From positions 46,018,509 through 46,082,508 of the forward strand of contig OZ020618.1 of NCBI GenBank assembly GCA_963971575.1: a stretch of DNA of 64,000 nucleotides, read 5' to 3'. The first letter of the stretch is position 1; each line of letters begins with the position of its first letter. Source of the DNA: Liopterus haemorrhoidalis (lineage: Eukaryota; Arthropoda; Insecta; Coleoptera; Dytiscidae). Below the pieces are notes generated by a model. It saw nothing but the letters and a program-made list of their open reading frames with translations. It was not told where the DNA came from and did no database searches. Positions 9,207 to 20,146 of this stretch are shown here, piece by piece. A program made the position numbers and the translations under genes.

Positions 9207-9913
9207 ACTTAGAGTATTTTATTCTGCTTTCAATGATATAAACAAGTCGCAAAACAATTGAGAAAAATTAAATTTTATTTTATTTTAATTTTATAAAAAT
9301 TCCATTATCTATATTTAGTTCGAAATTAGAATTTAGGAGTTTTGAGACAGTGGCAACCACTACGCCACCTGAGTTAACATTTATTATGTTAAAATAATAA
9401 ATATGCATTCAGCACTCAATTAAATGTTAAGCTCAACCTATAAGCCTAAAGCTAAAAGCTCATACAGATTGTAATAAGTACAAGATACAAACTAAATTGA
9501 CTACCGTATACAATAGATTTTTTAAAATTGTAATTACCTGACTTCATCCATGATTTATGCTCTTAAATAAATTATAGGTTTTAAGCGTCGGATTAAATTA
9601 ATTTCTTTATACACAGGGGTGGATTGGGGGGATTTGATGAGGGCATAATAAGCCTGTTATAATATTGTATCATTATTGATATAAACAAAGTAAGGTGGGA
9701 AAATATGCTAACCGTGCAGCTGCAAATGGTGCATTGACCATGTGTTGTGTTATTCATTTTGTGGACATAATTAGCAATTTGCGATGGTGCTACCAGAAGT
9801 AGTACAAGCGACAAGTAACTAAACATTTTCTGGACGAATAAAACAGAAGTAGATGGGAACTTCCTCCCTGGATGAATCTGAAAGATTTTTGGCAAGGATG
9901 ACTACATCTTGCT
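9207..9913. other. no gene seen
   Basis: AT-rich. A 100-codon frame on the minus strand (9593-9895) has a hydrophobic stretch but no recognisable family and no splice context. Confidence 0.4.
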
Positions 9914-10078
9914 CAGAGGCGAATTAAGCGGTGGGTGGACTGGGCCGCCGCCCGGGGGCCCACGAAGCCGGGGGGTCTACCGAAGTCTATATACAAATAT
10001 TTCCATTCTATTTAAAATATTAGAGGGCCCATTTTAATTTTAGCGCCCTGGGCCTCCAAGCAACTTAATTCGCCACTG
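9914..10078. repeat. short hAT-like MITE, GC-rich
   Basis: The ends are CAGAGGCGAATTAAG and, inverted, CAGTGGCGAATTAAG. The interior is GC-rich next to the left end (CCGCCGCCCGGGGGCCCACG) and has GGGCCC near the right. About 165 bp, non-coding. The 8-bp flanks (ATCTTGCT and CTCTAGCC) do not match, so the target duplication has decayed or the ends are not from one event. Confidence 0.6.
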
Positions 10079-10345
10079 CTCTAGCCGGTTTTTGACTCTA
10101 TGACTAGATGGAATGTGATCGGCGAGATGCATTTTTGTTTGAAAATCTGCGTGTATTTTGATTATTTGCTTCATTTTATAAAAATCTGTCTATCTATCAA
10201 TATGTGAGCTGTGCAAGAGAAAAATGAATTTATATTAACTAAAAAATCTACCCCCTCCCCCGTAACATTACTTCTAAACACCATTAATTTGTAAGACATA
10301 GGGTAGGCCTAGAGGCTCCGTCATAGAAATTGATTCAGGGGAAAG
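10079..10345 (+). repeat. dispersed repeat shared with 51527-51805
   Basis: CTAGCCGGTTT, GACTCTATGACTAG, ATCGGCGAGATGCATTTTTG and GTGTATTTTGATTATTTGC through CACCATTAA and the 'ctccg.catagaaattgatt' stretch recur in the same order at 51527-51805. In that copy the segment lies between hAT-like 'ggctccgc' ends, so this is probably part of a non-autonomous hAT. Confidence 0.75.
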
Positions 10346-11264
10346 AAATTGCATTCAGAGCTCTTAAATCAATAGCTTATGCACTGTAGCTTATGGACTG
10401 TTCGCTGTAACTAAAGGTTTGTCATATGATAAGACGTGAAACCGTTCAGACCTCCAAATTTAATACGCTGTTTGTTGTGGATTGAGCACAATTTTCTTAA
10501 CTTATAGCTAGTGAGATGTTTTAATGAGACATACATATAAACACATTGGTTATCGCATTCTATCAGTGAGACCGTAGTTATCGAATGCCTTTACATAACC
10601 TAACATAATGTCATCATTAACAAGTCTTGCTCAAAATTACAAAGACGGACAGTAAATATGATCAATCTAGGTAATTAGGTAGTTAAAATGCAAGACAACA
10701 GAATTATAAGAACAATAATACATATAAAATATTTTACGAAGCTAAATAGTTGGTTTCAAAATTCACAGATGGAGGGCTATTCGTAACGTACTAATTTATA
10801 ACAGATGTGAACGGTACATGGAACGTTAAAATAATGCATGAAAGCATAACTCAGAGCGACACAACGCACAGTCTATAACTTATTAATTTAAAGAGGTCTG
10901 AATGCGGCTTAAGGCCCCAAATATTTTCTACACTAAATAAGCTGTGGAGAATCTAAAAATTTCAACCGCAGGTCGTTATCTTTAACCGTATTTGAGTCGT
11001 ACTTTTTTTAATTCACAATTTTCACAAATAATGTAAATTATGCCATTAAAATATAAAATATACTATTAAATATAGCGAAGATTGAAAGAAATGGGAGAGG
11101 CCAATGCCCAGATATGGGCTCCTTAAGATAACGTTACGTAATTTTATGCTTAGTTATTATTCAATTGTTACATTTTTTTTTTTTCATTTTGTAAGTATTT
11201 GTTTCGTAAATGTGTAAATTAATTGGAAAATAGAGCTATTAAAATTATTATTAGTTTAAGTCTA
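10346..11264. other. no gene seen
   Basis: AT-rich, no open frame over about 60 codons and no element ends recognised. Confidence 0.4.
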
Positions 11265-11640
11265 ATATGGTAATGTTTTGTTAATTTCTCAAAATCTTCT
11301 CGAATAACTCTGCAATCATTAGTTGTAGTAACCGGCCTATATACATTCAAATCATCGGTATACATTATAAATTTGGAATTCACAAAGAATTCCGCACGTT
11401 ATTTACGAATGTGTTAAAAAGTAAGGGCACTAAATATGCCCCTTGAGGTACACCGTGAGTGATATTCACGTACTTAGATTAAAAACAATTCAATACCACA
11501 CTTGTTCTCTATCATTTAAATAAGACTGGAACCATTTTAAAAGGCTACCAACTGGCAAGCTTTGCTACGAGGTCATGATATACGGTGTCAAAGTTTTTCA
11601 ACACCTCATGAATTAAGGCTGCGTATAACCCCCGGAGGTT
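11265..11640 (-). pseudogene. non-LTR reverse transcriptase fragment
   Basis: On the minus strand, allowing frame changes, the order is FDTVYHDLVAKLASW, then ITHGVPQGAYLVPLLFNTFV and, in a shifted frame, FIMYTDDLNVYRPVTT. These are the reverse transcriptase D-x-V..H..L, PQGs.LgPLLF and Y-x-DD motifs (here YTDD) of jockey-like LINEs. Frameshifts and stops break it and both ends are missing. Confidence 0.6.
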
Positions 11641-12081
11641 ACTAGTTTCTAATACACAACTAACAATCTGAAATAAAATTAGTATCAACCTATACATCAA
11701 ATTTTGCACCGAATTTGTATCTATCCAATATGATAGTTGTAATTGTAGAAACATTTATTGTAAAAATATTATCGCTCAATAACTTAAAAATAGACATCAG
11801 CGATATTCTGTAATTTTTTAAATCTATTTGTATGTTTCGAATAATTTTTATATTTATATAGTTTTGTGTAGAAATGTTCAAATAATACGTCAATTTTTTT
11901 TTCAACTGATTTTTTATAGTTTAGAGCTTTCGTCGAAAAATATTATACTTAAAGATAATAGAATGCCACTTATTCACGTATTCTTCACGAAAAATAAATC
12001 ATTTTTACCTGTAACACCAATTTTGAAAACCGCGGCAGATTCAAGAGGGCGGCAAAAATAGATTAGCAAGTACAATAACTA

Positions 12082-12646
12082 ATGGGTGTTTTTTTTAGAG
12101 GTATAGAACTTTAAATTGCAATAAAACAACGATGGATTATTCGATTGACATGAATTTTTTTTTATTCGAAAGATGATCTTGTGGCATTACATTTTAAATA
12201 TGATTTCTGGCATATGACCGCCACGGCTGGCTCGGATGTAGTCCAATCTGGACGTCCAATTTTCGATGACTTTTTCCAACATTTGTGGCCGTATATCGGC
12301 AATAACACGGCGAATGTTGTCTTCCAAATGGTCAAGCGTTTGTGGCTTATCCGCATAGACCAATGACTTTACATAGCCCCACAGAAAGTAGTCCAGCGGT
12401 GTTAAATCACAAGATCTTGGAGGCCAATTCACAGGTCCAAAACGTGAAATTAGGCGGTCACCAAACGTGTCTTTCAATAAATCGATTGTGGCACGAGCTG
12501 TGTGACATGTTGCGCCATCTTGTTGGTATGATTTAATGTAATGCCACAAGATTATCTTTCGAATAAAAAAAAATTCATGTCAATCGAATAATCCATCGTT
12601 GTTTTATTGCAATTTAAAGTTCTATACCTCTAAAAAAAACACCCGT
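12082..12646 (-). mobile_element. DD41D mariner derivative with about 115-bp terminal inverted repeats
   Basis: The ends begin A(T/C)GGGTGTTTTTTTTAGAGG, and the inverted repeats run inward to about 12196 and 12532 with very few mismatches. They are flanked by TA (12080-12081 and 12647-12648). The inverted repeats are long enough to include the last codons of the transposase gene at one end and their reverse complement at the other. Confidence 0.88.
12187..12549 (-). pseudogene. DD41D mariner transposase C-terminal half
   Basis: The frame contains YQQDGATCHTARATIDLL (second Asp), NWPPRSCDLTPLDYFLWG (third Asp, 41 residues after the second) and the C-terminal YIRASRGGHMPEIIFKM. The first Met codon lies in the terminal repeat. 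The N-terminal DNA-binding part and the first catalytic Asp are absent. This is a different lineage from the 5201/24226 family (about half the residues agree by eye) with the same D-41-D spacing. Confidence 0.85.
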
Positions 12647-12800
12647 TATAAGTAATTTTCACAATACAACAAAATAGCTACAATCATATTTATAGAATGA
12701 AGCTTTAGGTACAATTTGCCGCATCGTACGCAAATATGCGTAGATTGGTTTACAAGATGGCGTCTATAATACAATTTGCTTATTTACAACCTAACAGTTT

Positions 12801-13749
12801 TTTCTACAGTTAAAAATATCCTATAAGTTAGATAAAAATTCGCTGCAAATTTTGATATATAGATTGTTATTAATTTTATTTCCGATTATTAGTTTTGTAT
12901 AAGAAACTATTGAGGACTATAGGGTTGTGCGCCGCCTTAAGAACTCGATTTTTTTTCTTTTCTTTTTTGGAATATGTATATAATGTTTAGACTCAGGACG
13001 ATAATTTTCTACTAGTTTTTTATTGCTCTCCTTGAAAATTAGACCTATTAACTCTTTCTTGTATATGGTCTGATAAAATAATAAAAGAGGATATCCCTAG
13101 AAGTCTGCGCAAAGACCAGTCTTTCGAAATATCTTGTATACCAATTTATCTGTAAGATGATGTTCTTTTTATAACTGTGTCTACTAACAATGAGTTTTTT
13201 TATTGTTGATTCCAATTTTAATAGAGTATCTGTTCGAATCTATAAAATTTTATCTCCTAGTTAAATTATGAAAAAAATAAATCTCATAGAAAATAAAGTT
13301 GTATTAAAAAGAGGAATTAATCTTAAAATGATTTAATCCATGTGTACAAAGTACGTAATAAGATCATATTTTGTAAGATATAAGTTGATTACAGGATATT
13401 TTCTAGGTTATAACGGGCAAAAAATTGCAGTACTCCGCAAAGAAATTTGCGGTTTGGTTATACTGTTAGTTGCATACGCCGTTTAACAGACATTATTAAT
13501 TTTTTGCTTATAACATTTCATGTTTATATCCCACGCAGGCAAAATCACTTTTTACTCCAAGTGATTATCCGGAAACGCAAATGGCTGAGCTGATTCATGC
13601 AGTTACAATTTACAGGGACGTATTTTTACCTGAAATTCCACAAACCTACAAAAAAAAGCTGTCACTGATTTTAATTTACAATTCATACAAAAAATAATAG
13701 GTTCCAAGAGCGTATCTAAGAGGACTGTAACCACTCCTTAAACATTTTT
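12801..13749. other. no gene seen
   Basis: AT-rich, no recognisable coding or repeat signal. Confidence 0.4.
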
Positions 13750-14205
13750 AGGATTTTGTAGGTATGACCAAAAAACCCTTATACCGTCATTTTGTCGTCT
13801 GTCTGTCTGTTTGTTCGGTAAAAATTGTAGCCAAACGGCTAAACCTAGAGAGTTGAAATTTTGCATGCTTATACAACTCTTTGACCCGCACAATGGAAAA
13901 ATACTAAAACATCTAAAAAACATATCCCCCTAAAATATCAACAAATATGTGCTCATCAAAAAATATATATTTTTTTAAAATTCTGAGTAGGGTATCAAAT
14001 GAAAGCCCTTAGTACGTGGATTAACGATCAAATTTTAATTTTTGCAAAATAAATTATTTTGATGCAATTTTTGCCAAAATTGAACCGGTATAATACAACA
14101 GGAATTTTGGACCATTTTCGGACCATTTGGTTATAGTTAACTAAGCTTTCAGAAACCGGCTATGAGTGATGTTTTAAGAGTTTTTTGATCATACCTACAA
14201 AACCT
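13750..14205 (+). repeat. dispersed repeat family A, copy 2 (short form)
   Basis: Starts AGGATTTTGTAGGTATGACC and ends with the inverse ATACCTACAAAACCT, giving a clean pair of inverted ends at 456 bp. It has the same left half as the copy at 7179 but lacks the tRNA-like interior and the 'ttcacacttcacatc' tail. Confidence 0.75.
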
Positions 14206-15595
14206 TAAAAAATCATTTAAAACAGTTTTGAAGCAACGGACAACGAACACGAACGACCTATAGAGCAGTCGGCGAATCAGTGCAGTTGCGTCACTGGAAA
14301 CATCACATGTTTTTGTGACGTCATGTTTAGTACGTCTACATAGCATCCATTTAACGAATGTAATATTCGTACGCTGTCACTTGTATCGTAATGAAATGAA
14401 AATATAAGAATAAGAACAGAATAGAAACAAATAAACTATTCGAATAGGCTAAGTAGTCCTATATATATAGGCTTCCCATAATTATGAAACTCTAAACCGG
14501 GACAAGAACGCGAGCTAGGGCAAAGGAAAAAATTTAACCACAAAAAATTGTTTTATTATTAAGTCTTACAAAAGAAATATGCAGTTGGTTTGCTGCAGCA
14601 GAAAGTTAATTATTTTATTTATTGTACCAGTACAACAAATATTTTTAAGAGCAGGTTCTAATTTATAAATTGTTGTTGCTATACCAATATAATTCAATAG
14701 TCAATAATCGGGATTTATGAAAATGATTTAAAACATAGTTTTGTTTCTCTAGTTATAGCCGATAGTGTATGCATGTATGTGTTTCTATATTGTCTATAGA
14801 AGCACATTCTACATAACAATGACTTACATTATAAAATTAACAAAAATTTCTACAAATACCTTTCCAGTCGCTCCAATTTTGGTCTGCATGGACCCAAACA
14901 CTAGAGTACACACTATAACACACTATTTCAAGTATATTCTGCACTTTTATCACTTAAAAATAACTAAAAACGTCAGAAAAAAATGAACACGCCACTTGCA
15001 AAAATCACGTATCACTACATATCAAGATGGCTAATGCTGATAAAGCTCATTAACGAATATAGTCATTAACAATTAATAAATAAGGAACAGAATTGCTTAA
15101 AATAATTGTTTATGAGAATAAACACATATATTAATATTTTATCAATAGTATACAGGTGGTTGAAATTGAACTATCGTGCCCAATACACTATTTTGTTTAT
15201 TATTGAAAATGAAGTATAACGTTAAATTTGGAAGTTACTTGGTACTACATGATCTAAAATAGTTTATATTTTTGTTACTTTGTATCTTTATATAAATAGT
15301 TATACATTTTGATTGAGTATTTATTAAAATTTCAGAGCTATAGCGTTGGAGACACGGCCTATATGGTAAAATGGGAGGACAGAAGTGATAATAGGATGAC
15401 TTTTGGGCTATCAATGATAATTCTGAGATCTCAGAAAGGGATGAAAATAACTATTGGAAGTATAATGGAGTTATCTCTCGAGTATTTTATACAGGTTAAT
15501 TTTTTTAATTACGGGTTCATTTGGAGGGCTAAGGTGTCCTTCCCCGGGCATTATGACCTGAAGGCCCGGTCTTTCCACCTTCGTTTAAACCACTA
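14206..15595. other. no gene seen
   Basis: AT-rich. A 95-codon frame at 15309 and a 73-codon frame at 14765 show no family motifs or splice context that I can support. Confidence 0.4.
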
Positions 15596-15760
15596 AATAA
15601 CTATCCAACAGATAATGTTATCTGGAACTTTATCTTCTGAATAAATGTCATTACCAAGCAGTGAATTCAATACATCCGATAGATACATTTGTATTGAAAG
15701 ACGGGATGACATTTATTCAGCACAGAAAGTATCATATAACCTTATCTGTCAGATAGTTAC
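15596..15760. repeat. palindromic MITE
   Basis: The arms pair as TAACTATC..ACAGATAA, then CTTTCTGTGCTGAATAAATG and TTCAATACA, meeting near 15675. About 165 bp, non-coding. It ends immediately before a hAT-like left end at 15767. Confidence 0.7.
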
Positions 15761-15766
15761 CTGGAG

Positions 15767-16427
15767 CAGTGTTTCCCAACCGCCGGTCCTGTATATATAT
15801 AGAGGGGGAGCGAGGGAGGGATCTCAAGGTGTATCAAGATAGAGGAAACACGATTTTTCGCGAAAAGACGATGTGTGACCAAGTTGGGAAAAAAAATTGG
15901 TGACCAGAGTTTACCCAAATAATTGGATGGTAGTATTTAAATTTTCGGAATAAACCGGAAGTACAGGATATGAAGGACAACTTCGATTTTTTATATAGGA
16001 ACGTTGGGTATAATTGGATAAAACTTTTGAAAAAAAACAACTTTTACATAAACATGTTTTTAATATCTGTTACGATTGCCTATAATGGCTTGCAAGTATT
16101 TTTATTTACAAGTGTTCCATTGTTCCAAGTTGCTTTGCATTTTGAACACTTTCGCATCTTTACTCTATCCAAGTTCAAGTCATACCTACTTGAAAGTACT
16201 TGAAGTACCTCCAACGAGAACCGTTTTAATTAGTTTAAATTAGTTGTCAAAATAAGTATAATTTATTTTAAGTTTAAAAGGTATATTTTAATAAATATAA
16301 ATGTCATATATTTATGAATATATCTTGCAAAATTGAGCGTTTTTCTATTATAATTTCATGCTTCGATTTTATATGACTTCGCGGCCCCCCGACGAAGCTT
16401 TCACGGCCCCCCGGTTGAGAAACGTTG
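15767..16427. mobile_element. possible hAT MITE (ends match, no target duplication)
   Basis: The left end CAGTGTTTCCCAACCG and the right end, inverted, CAACGTTTCTCAACCGGGGG are hAT-like. The right side has two GCGGCCCCCC-type motifs. Flanking octamers (ACCTGGAG and CGCTAGGT) differ, so the two ends may belong to different insertions or the flanks rearranged. The right flank continues as the half MITE of the 4359 family. Confidence 0.5.
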
Positions 16428-17990
16428 CGCTAGGTGATTCCGTTCCGATTCTGAACTCTGTTGAAACAAACCTTATAAATAGACCTAATATTTGAAGTAT
16501 CCTTGGAATATTCTCCCCTGACGCACCTGTCAAATTTCGCTGTTCAGACAGTATTGATAGTCTAGTGCCTACGCACCATATTTTACGTTGATACTGCACT
16601 TAATGATAATGGAATGCTATTTGGCACACGTGTTTCTTATAAAAATTAAATCATTTTGACCCGCAGCACCTATTTGTGAATCGAGGCAAATTCAAGATGG
16701 CGGCGAAACTAGCGCGCCAATTACGATAACGATAACTAATTCTTATGATACAGCAAAATAGCTAAATACATATTTGTACAATTGACCTTTAGCTACAATT
16801 TGCCGCGTCGTACGCGAATTTCCGTCACTTAGTTTACAAGATACCGTCCATAGTTCATTCTCAGACGCAAAAAAGTGATTTCCAAAATGGCTAACGAGCG
16901 TTATTTCGAAAGCGACTTCATTTGAGACCAGGTGCTGCGAACAAACCCAAGCAAATTGATGCATTCCGTATATGCATAGAGTATCTTAGTTAAATGTCAT
17001 AAATTACAGCCGTTCCGGCCGTATATGTAATTTTTTTTATTTCATTTCGGGCAAAACCCGAATAATAACAAGTCATATGCCATTTTTTATTTCATTTTTG
17101 TAATTTACAGGTCCAATTTGGTCGAAAACGATATAAAGAGTGTCAAAATAATACGAAGTTGAGACTTTACACATTTCGGCCGCTACCTTAATTTTGGCGC
17201 CCCGCAGAGAAAAATTCCGCACATATTCTTGTAGCCAAGGATATGCCCTACAGATTTAGGAAGAATTGAAACAAAATATTAATATACGCAGATTTGCAGT
17301 GATAGAGAATATCATCATGTCTCGAATTTGGGAAAAAAATCTATCAAAATTTTAAATTTTCGCCAATTTGATAACAGATTCGTAATCTACGGCATTAAAT
17401 TAATAGAAAACGAGCCATATCATACGAAATTCGTTAGCCATTTCGGAAATCACTTTTTTGCGTCTGAGAATGAATTATGGACGATATCTTGTAAACTAAG
17501 TGACGAAAATTCGCGTACGACGCGGCAAATTGTAGCTAAAGGTCCATTGTACAAACATGTATTTAGCTATTTTGCTTTATCATAAGAATCAGTTATCGTT
17601 ATCGTAATTGGCGCGCTAGGTTCACCGCCATTTTGAATTTGCCTCGATTCACAAATAGGTGCTGCGGGTCAAAATGATTTAATTTTTATAAGGAACACGT
17701 GTGCCAAACGGAATTCCATTATCATCAAGTGCAGTATCTTTCGACGTAGGCACCAGACTATGATTAGTTTAATTTGATACTAATATTTTAGTTTTCGATA
17801 TTTTTGTAGTAGGTAATATTCTACTACAGAACTGTAACTATAACTGAAAATTTTCTCCGGGGGGTGGGGTAATTTTGTCACCGGAGGGGGGGGGGGATAA
17901 ACCCCACCGGGGACCCCCTTGGATTCAACACTGATGGCACTGCGTAAAAAAATCCCAGTGGGATCTAAAATTTAGCTCCTGTAGAGTTTT
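16428..17990. repeat. second copy of the 4492-4790 repeat, split by a foldback element
   Basis: 16428-16557 matches 4492-4636 and 17764-17900 matches about 4640-4775, including AACTGTAACTATAACTGAAA and the G/C runs (GGGGTGGGG, GGAGGGGGGGGG). Everything between is the inserted foldback element. The uninterrupted copy near 4630-4640 acts as an empty-site paralogue. Confidence 0.75.
16558..17760. mobile_element. foldback element with about 340-bp inverted arms
   Basis: TAGTCTAGTGCCTACG on the left and CGTAGGCACCAGACTA on the right begin arms that pair to about 16902 and 17425 with only scattered mismatches (shared blocks include AAATCATTTTGACCCGCAGC and AGTTTACAAGATA.CGTCCAT). TGA precedes the left end (16555-16557) and follows the right end (17761-17763). 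The central 0.5 kb has no transposase. The 3-bp duplication would fit a PIF/Harbinger-like mechanism, but the superfamily is not proven. Confidence 0.8.
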
Positions 17991-18127
17991 TGATTGTACC
18001 TTTAACAAAATTAAATTCGCGTGCTCCCAAATCAAACCCACACCGTCTTTACATCATAATTTACAAAAACATCAAAACAATCAATAAATCAAACCTTTCA
18101 TTGGTAAAAAATAAAAACAGTACTCAC

Positions 18128-18229
18128 CCTGGTCTTGGCGAGGCGTGGGTTCGCAGCGGCGAGCTTGGCCAGTGCTTGATAGTCTCCACGCGCGGCTGCA
18201 ACCACCCATTCGGTCCTCTTGGGTTCTAA
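18128..18229 (-). CDS. exon of a SOWAH-like (sosondowah) ankyrin-repeat gene
   Basis: A 102-nt exon on the minus strand with an acceptor ATTTGCAG just before it (18230-18237) and a consensus donor GTGAGTA just after it (18121-18127). The single frame without stops encodes 34 residues that start LEPKRTEWVVAAARGDY and end NPRLAKTR. It is GC-rich and uses codons unlike the AT-rich surroundings. SOWAH proteins have a conserved 'L-P-..EW...A..GDW..L..LL...P.L' helix pair directly before the first canonical ankyrin repeat ('DF.TG.T.LHWAAKHG'), and this exon fits that piece. Phase 0 at both ends, in frame with the micro-exon at 28938. The following ankyrin exons are not visible to the left, so the next intron exceeds 18 kb or the exons escaped me. 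Another ankyrin family is possible. Confidence 0.62.
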
Positions 18230-18914
18230 CTGCAAATAATATTAACATAACAAATCACGCGATACTACTTATATTTATGGCACAGCGTGCTATTAGGATT
18301 GGCACGTGCATATACAGAAGTCTTCATTATATCATATTAGAGAACGTTTTTCATATTTGAAGGCAAAAAATGTTAAATATTGTGAAAGGAAGATTAAACT
18401 AGATTTGAAGAAATAAGGAATTAATTTTAAATTGAAGACTTATAAGCAGGGATGGGGAGTCGGAGTCGGAGTCGGGAATCGGGAGTCGAGGAGTCGAAGC
18501 TTTTTGGAGGAGTCGGAGTCGGGAGTCGGAAAAAGTTATCGACTCCCGACTCTTTGATTAAATATTTATCAAGGATGAGAACAATCCGAAAACGAAAGTA
18601 AAATACCATACTACCAGAATTTTTTAAAGTACGGAAACAGGAACGACATTTTTTCTCTGTTCATGAACGAAAATGAAATTAAAAATATTCAATTCCGGTT
18701 TCCTTCACGCTTTCCAGTTAAAAATTTAATTAATTTTTAGTCATATCTAATTTTTCTTTTTCTGTATACTTTGTTTATTATGTTAAAACGAAACTAAACT
18801 GGATTTTTATTTTCTCAAGTTGTAACGGGCTTTGTGATTATTTTATGTTTCATGTTGGCAGCTAAAATTTATATGTCCAAAGAAAAAAGTGACATGTTAT
18901 GAAAAATAAAGTAT

Positions 18915-19037
18915 AGTCTGTTCCAAACGATTAGGCGGAACTAGATTTTCGGTTAGTTCCGCCTAATCGTTTGGAACAGACTAACCGAAAATCAGACTAA
19001 CCGAAAATCTAGTTCCGCCTAAACCAAAGGAACAGAC
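18915..19037. repeat. MITE with AGTCTGTTCC ends, including a perfect 29-bp hairpin
   Basis: 18915-18943 and 18954-18982 are exact inverse copies (AGTCTGTTCCAAACGATTAG continuing GCGGAACTA), separated by 10 nt. A third, inverted end (TAGTTCCGCCTAAACCAAAG then GAACAGACT) closes at 19037. Related copies are at 19177-19361 and 63710-63892. Flanks are TATA-rich. Confidence 0.85.
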
Positions 19038-19176
19038 TTTATATAAAATACAAAACAATTATTTTTTAAACTAATATATTTGAAAATTTGTATTAAAAAT
19101 GACTCAACAGTCAAGATGAAATGAAAATGACATTTTATAAAAACAGCTCACCCAAACCCAAGATATTAATCCAAAG

Positions 19177-19361
19177 TATAGTCTGTTTCTTTGGTTTAAG
19201 CGGAATTAGATATCGAAATCTACTAACTTTTAAGGATTGAATGAAGCTTTGTATCATTTTGTTTAACAAAAGCCCACTTTGATAGTTAAAAAGTGAACTC
19301 GTGATAAATTAAGAAAATAAAAATTCCATTTAGTTCCGCTTAAACATTTGGAATAGACTTT
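19177..19361. repeat. MITE of the AGTCTGTTCC family
   Basis: Left AGTCTGTTTCTTTGGTTTAA continuing GCGGAATTA, and right TAGTTCCGCTTAAACATTTG continuing GAATAGACT. About 180 bp, the same size and interior style ('ttgaatgaagctttgtatcattttg') as the copy at 63710. Confidence 0.75.
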
Positions 19362-19542
19362 ACAATTTACCATTGAAAGGAGTCGAGAGTCGGAGTCGGA
19401 GTCGGAGTCGATTTTCGAAAATACCGACTCCGGAGTCGAGAGTCGGGAGTCGATAATTTTTCTGTCGACTCCCCATCCCTGCTTATAAGGTCATTAAATA
19501 TTTATATAAACTGTCACTCTGTCTTTCTCTTCCTGTCTGTAC

Positions 19543-19746
19543 CAGTGGCGCACCCATGAAGGGTGCCTCCCCTGAGACGGAAGGAAATAAAAATAAAAAC
19601 ACACAAACACACTAGAAAATTTTAAAAATAGAGTTGAGGACCATGTTTTTATATCATCACTTGAAATTTAGAAGTGTAAACTTTATTCATAATTTATATA
19701 ACGTTGTCTTCCCCCCCCCAAACAAAAAATGTTGGGTGCGCCCCTG
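19543..19746. repeat. hAT-like MITE, 204 bp
   Basis: Ends CAGTGGCGCACCCA and, inverted, CAGGGGCGCACCCA. Flanking octamers GTCTGTAC and GTCTTCAC agree at six of eight positions, consistent with an old hAT target duplication. No coding content. Confidence 0.72.
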
Positions 19747-20138
19747 GTCTTCACTTACCTTGTCCATTTCTTAATCCTCTGTTATCCTTTATACTCGCTA
19801 TTTGCCAACATACTTTTCTGCCTCTACATTATACTAATTCTCCAAGTCACACTTTATTTATCTATACTGGTCCTTATTTACATCTTAATCATCTCTCTCT
19901 CCCCCCCTCACTCCCCCCACCCTCCCGTTCTTTATTTATCTGTAACTCCCGGCACTAACATACTTCTCTATTTTGCACTCTCTTTCGTGGTCTATCGGTC
20001 TCCCTTATGTATTGTTACCAGAGCCGGCGCTAGCACTTTTAGCGCCCGGGGCAAGACCAGCCAAACTGCACCATTTTATTAAGGTACGTAGTGGCGTACC
20101 ACCAAAGTTGGGTGCTAGCAATCTTACTTCAAACATTC
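19747..20138. other. pyrimidine-rich sequence, no gene seen
   Basis: Strongly C/T-biased on the plus strand (blocks of CTCCCCC and CTTTAT), which creates long but meaningless open frames. A possible MITE end (AGAGCCGGCGCTAGC) is at about 20024. I see no supported gene. Confidence 0.5.
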
Positions 20139-20146
20139 ATTTAGAT

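Larger units (their letters stand above)
11935..12800. repeat. diverged foldback-element arm, split by a DD41D mariner
   Basis: 11946-12081 and 12647-12800 together match one arm of the foldback element at 16558-17760: 'ataatagaatgccac' against 'ataatggaatgctat', 'gcagattcaagagggcggc' against 'gcaaattcaagatggcggc', and ACAATTTGCCGC.TCGTACGC in both. It is a more decayed copy. The interruption is the mariner derivative at 12082-12646. Confidence 0.7.
18447..19481. mobile_element. hAT element with perfect 8-bp target duplication
   Basis: The left end CAGGGATGGGGAGTCGG and the inverted right end CAGGGATGGGGAGTCGAC, each followed by many GGAGTC/GGAGTCG repeats. The 8-bp flanks (18439-18446 and 19482-19489) are both CTTATAAG, which is itself a palindrome. 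No transposase remains. It contains members of a small MITE family with AGTCTGTTCC ends. Confidence 0.92.

Noticed and set aside
9914..10078. GC-rich block as a CpG-type promoter of a host gene
   Set aside because: It has hAT-like inverted ends and the GC-rich part resembles other MITE ends. No gene starts nearby.
15767..16427. hAT insertion bounded by CAGTGTTTCCC and its inverse
   Set aside because: Ends look right but the flanking octamers differ. Kept only as a low-confidence element, not as a resolved insertion.
16743..17585. Two similar proteins on opposite strands (73 and 85 codons) suggesting a duplicated gene
   Set aside because: They are the two inverted arms of one foldback element, read in opposite directions.
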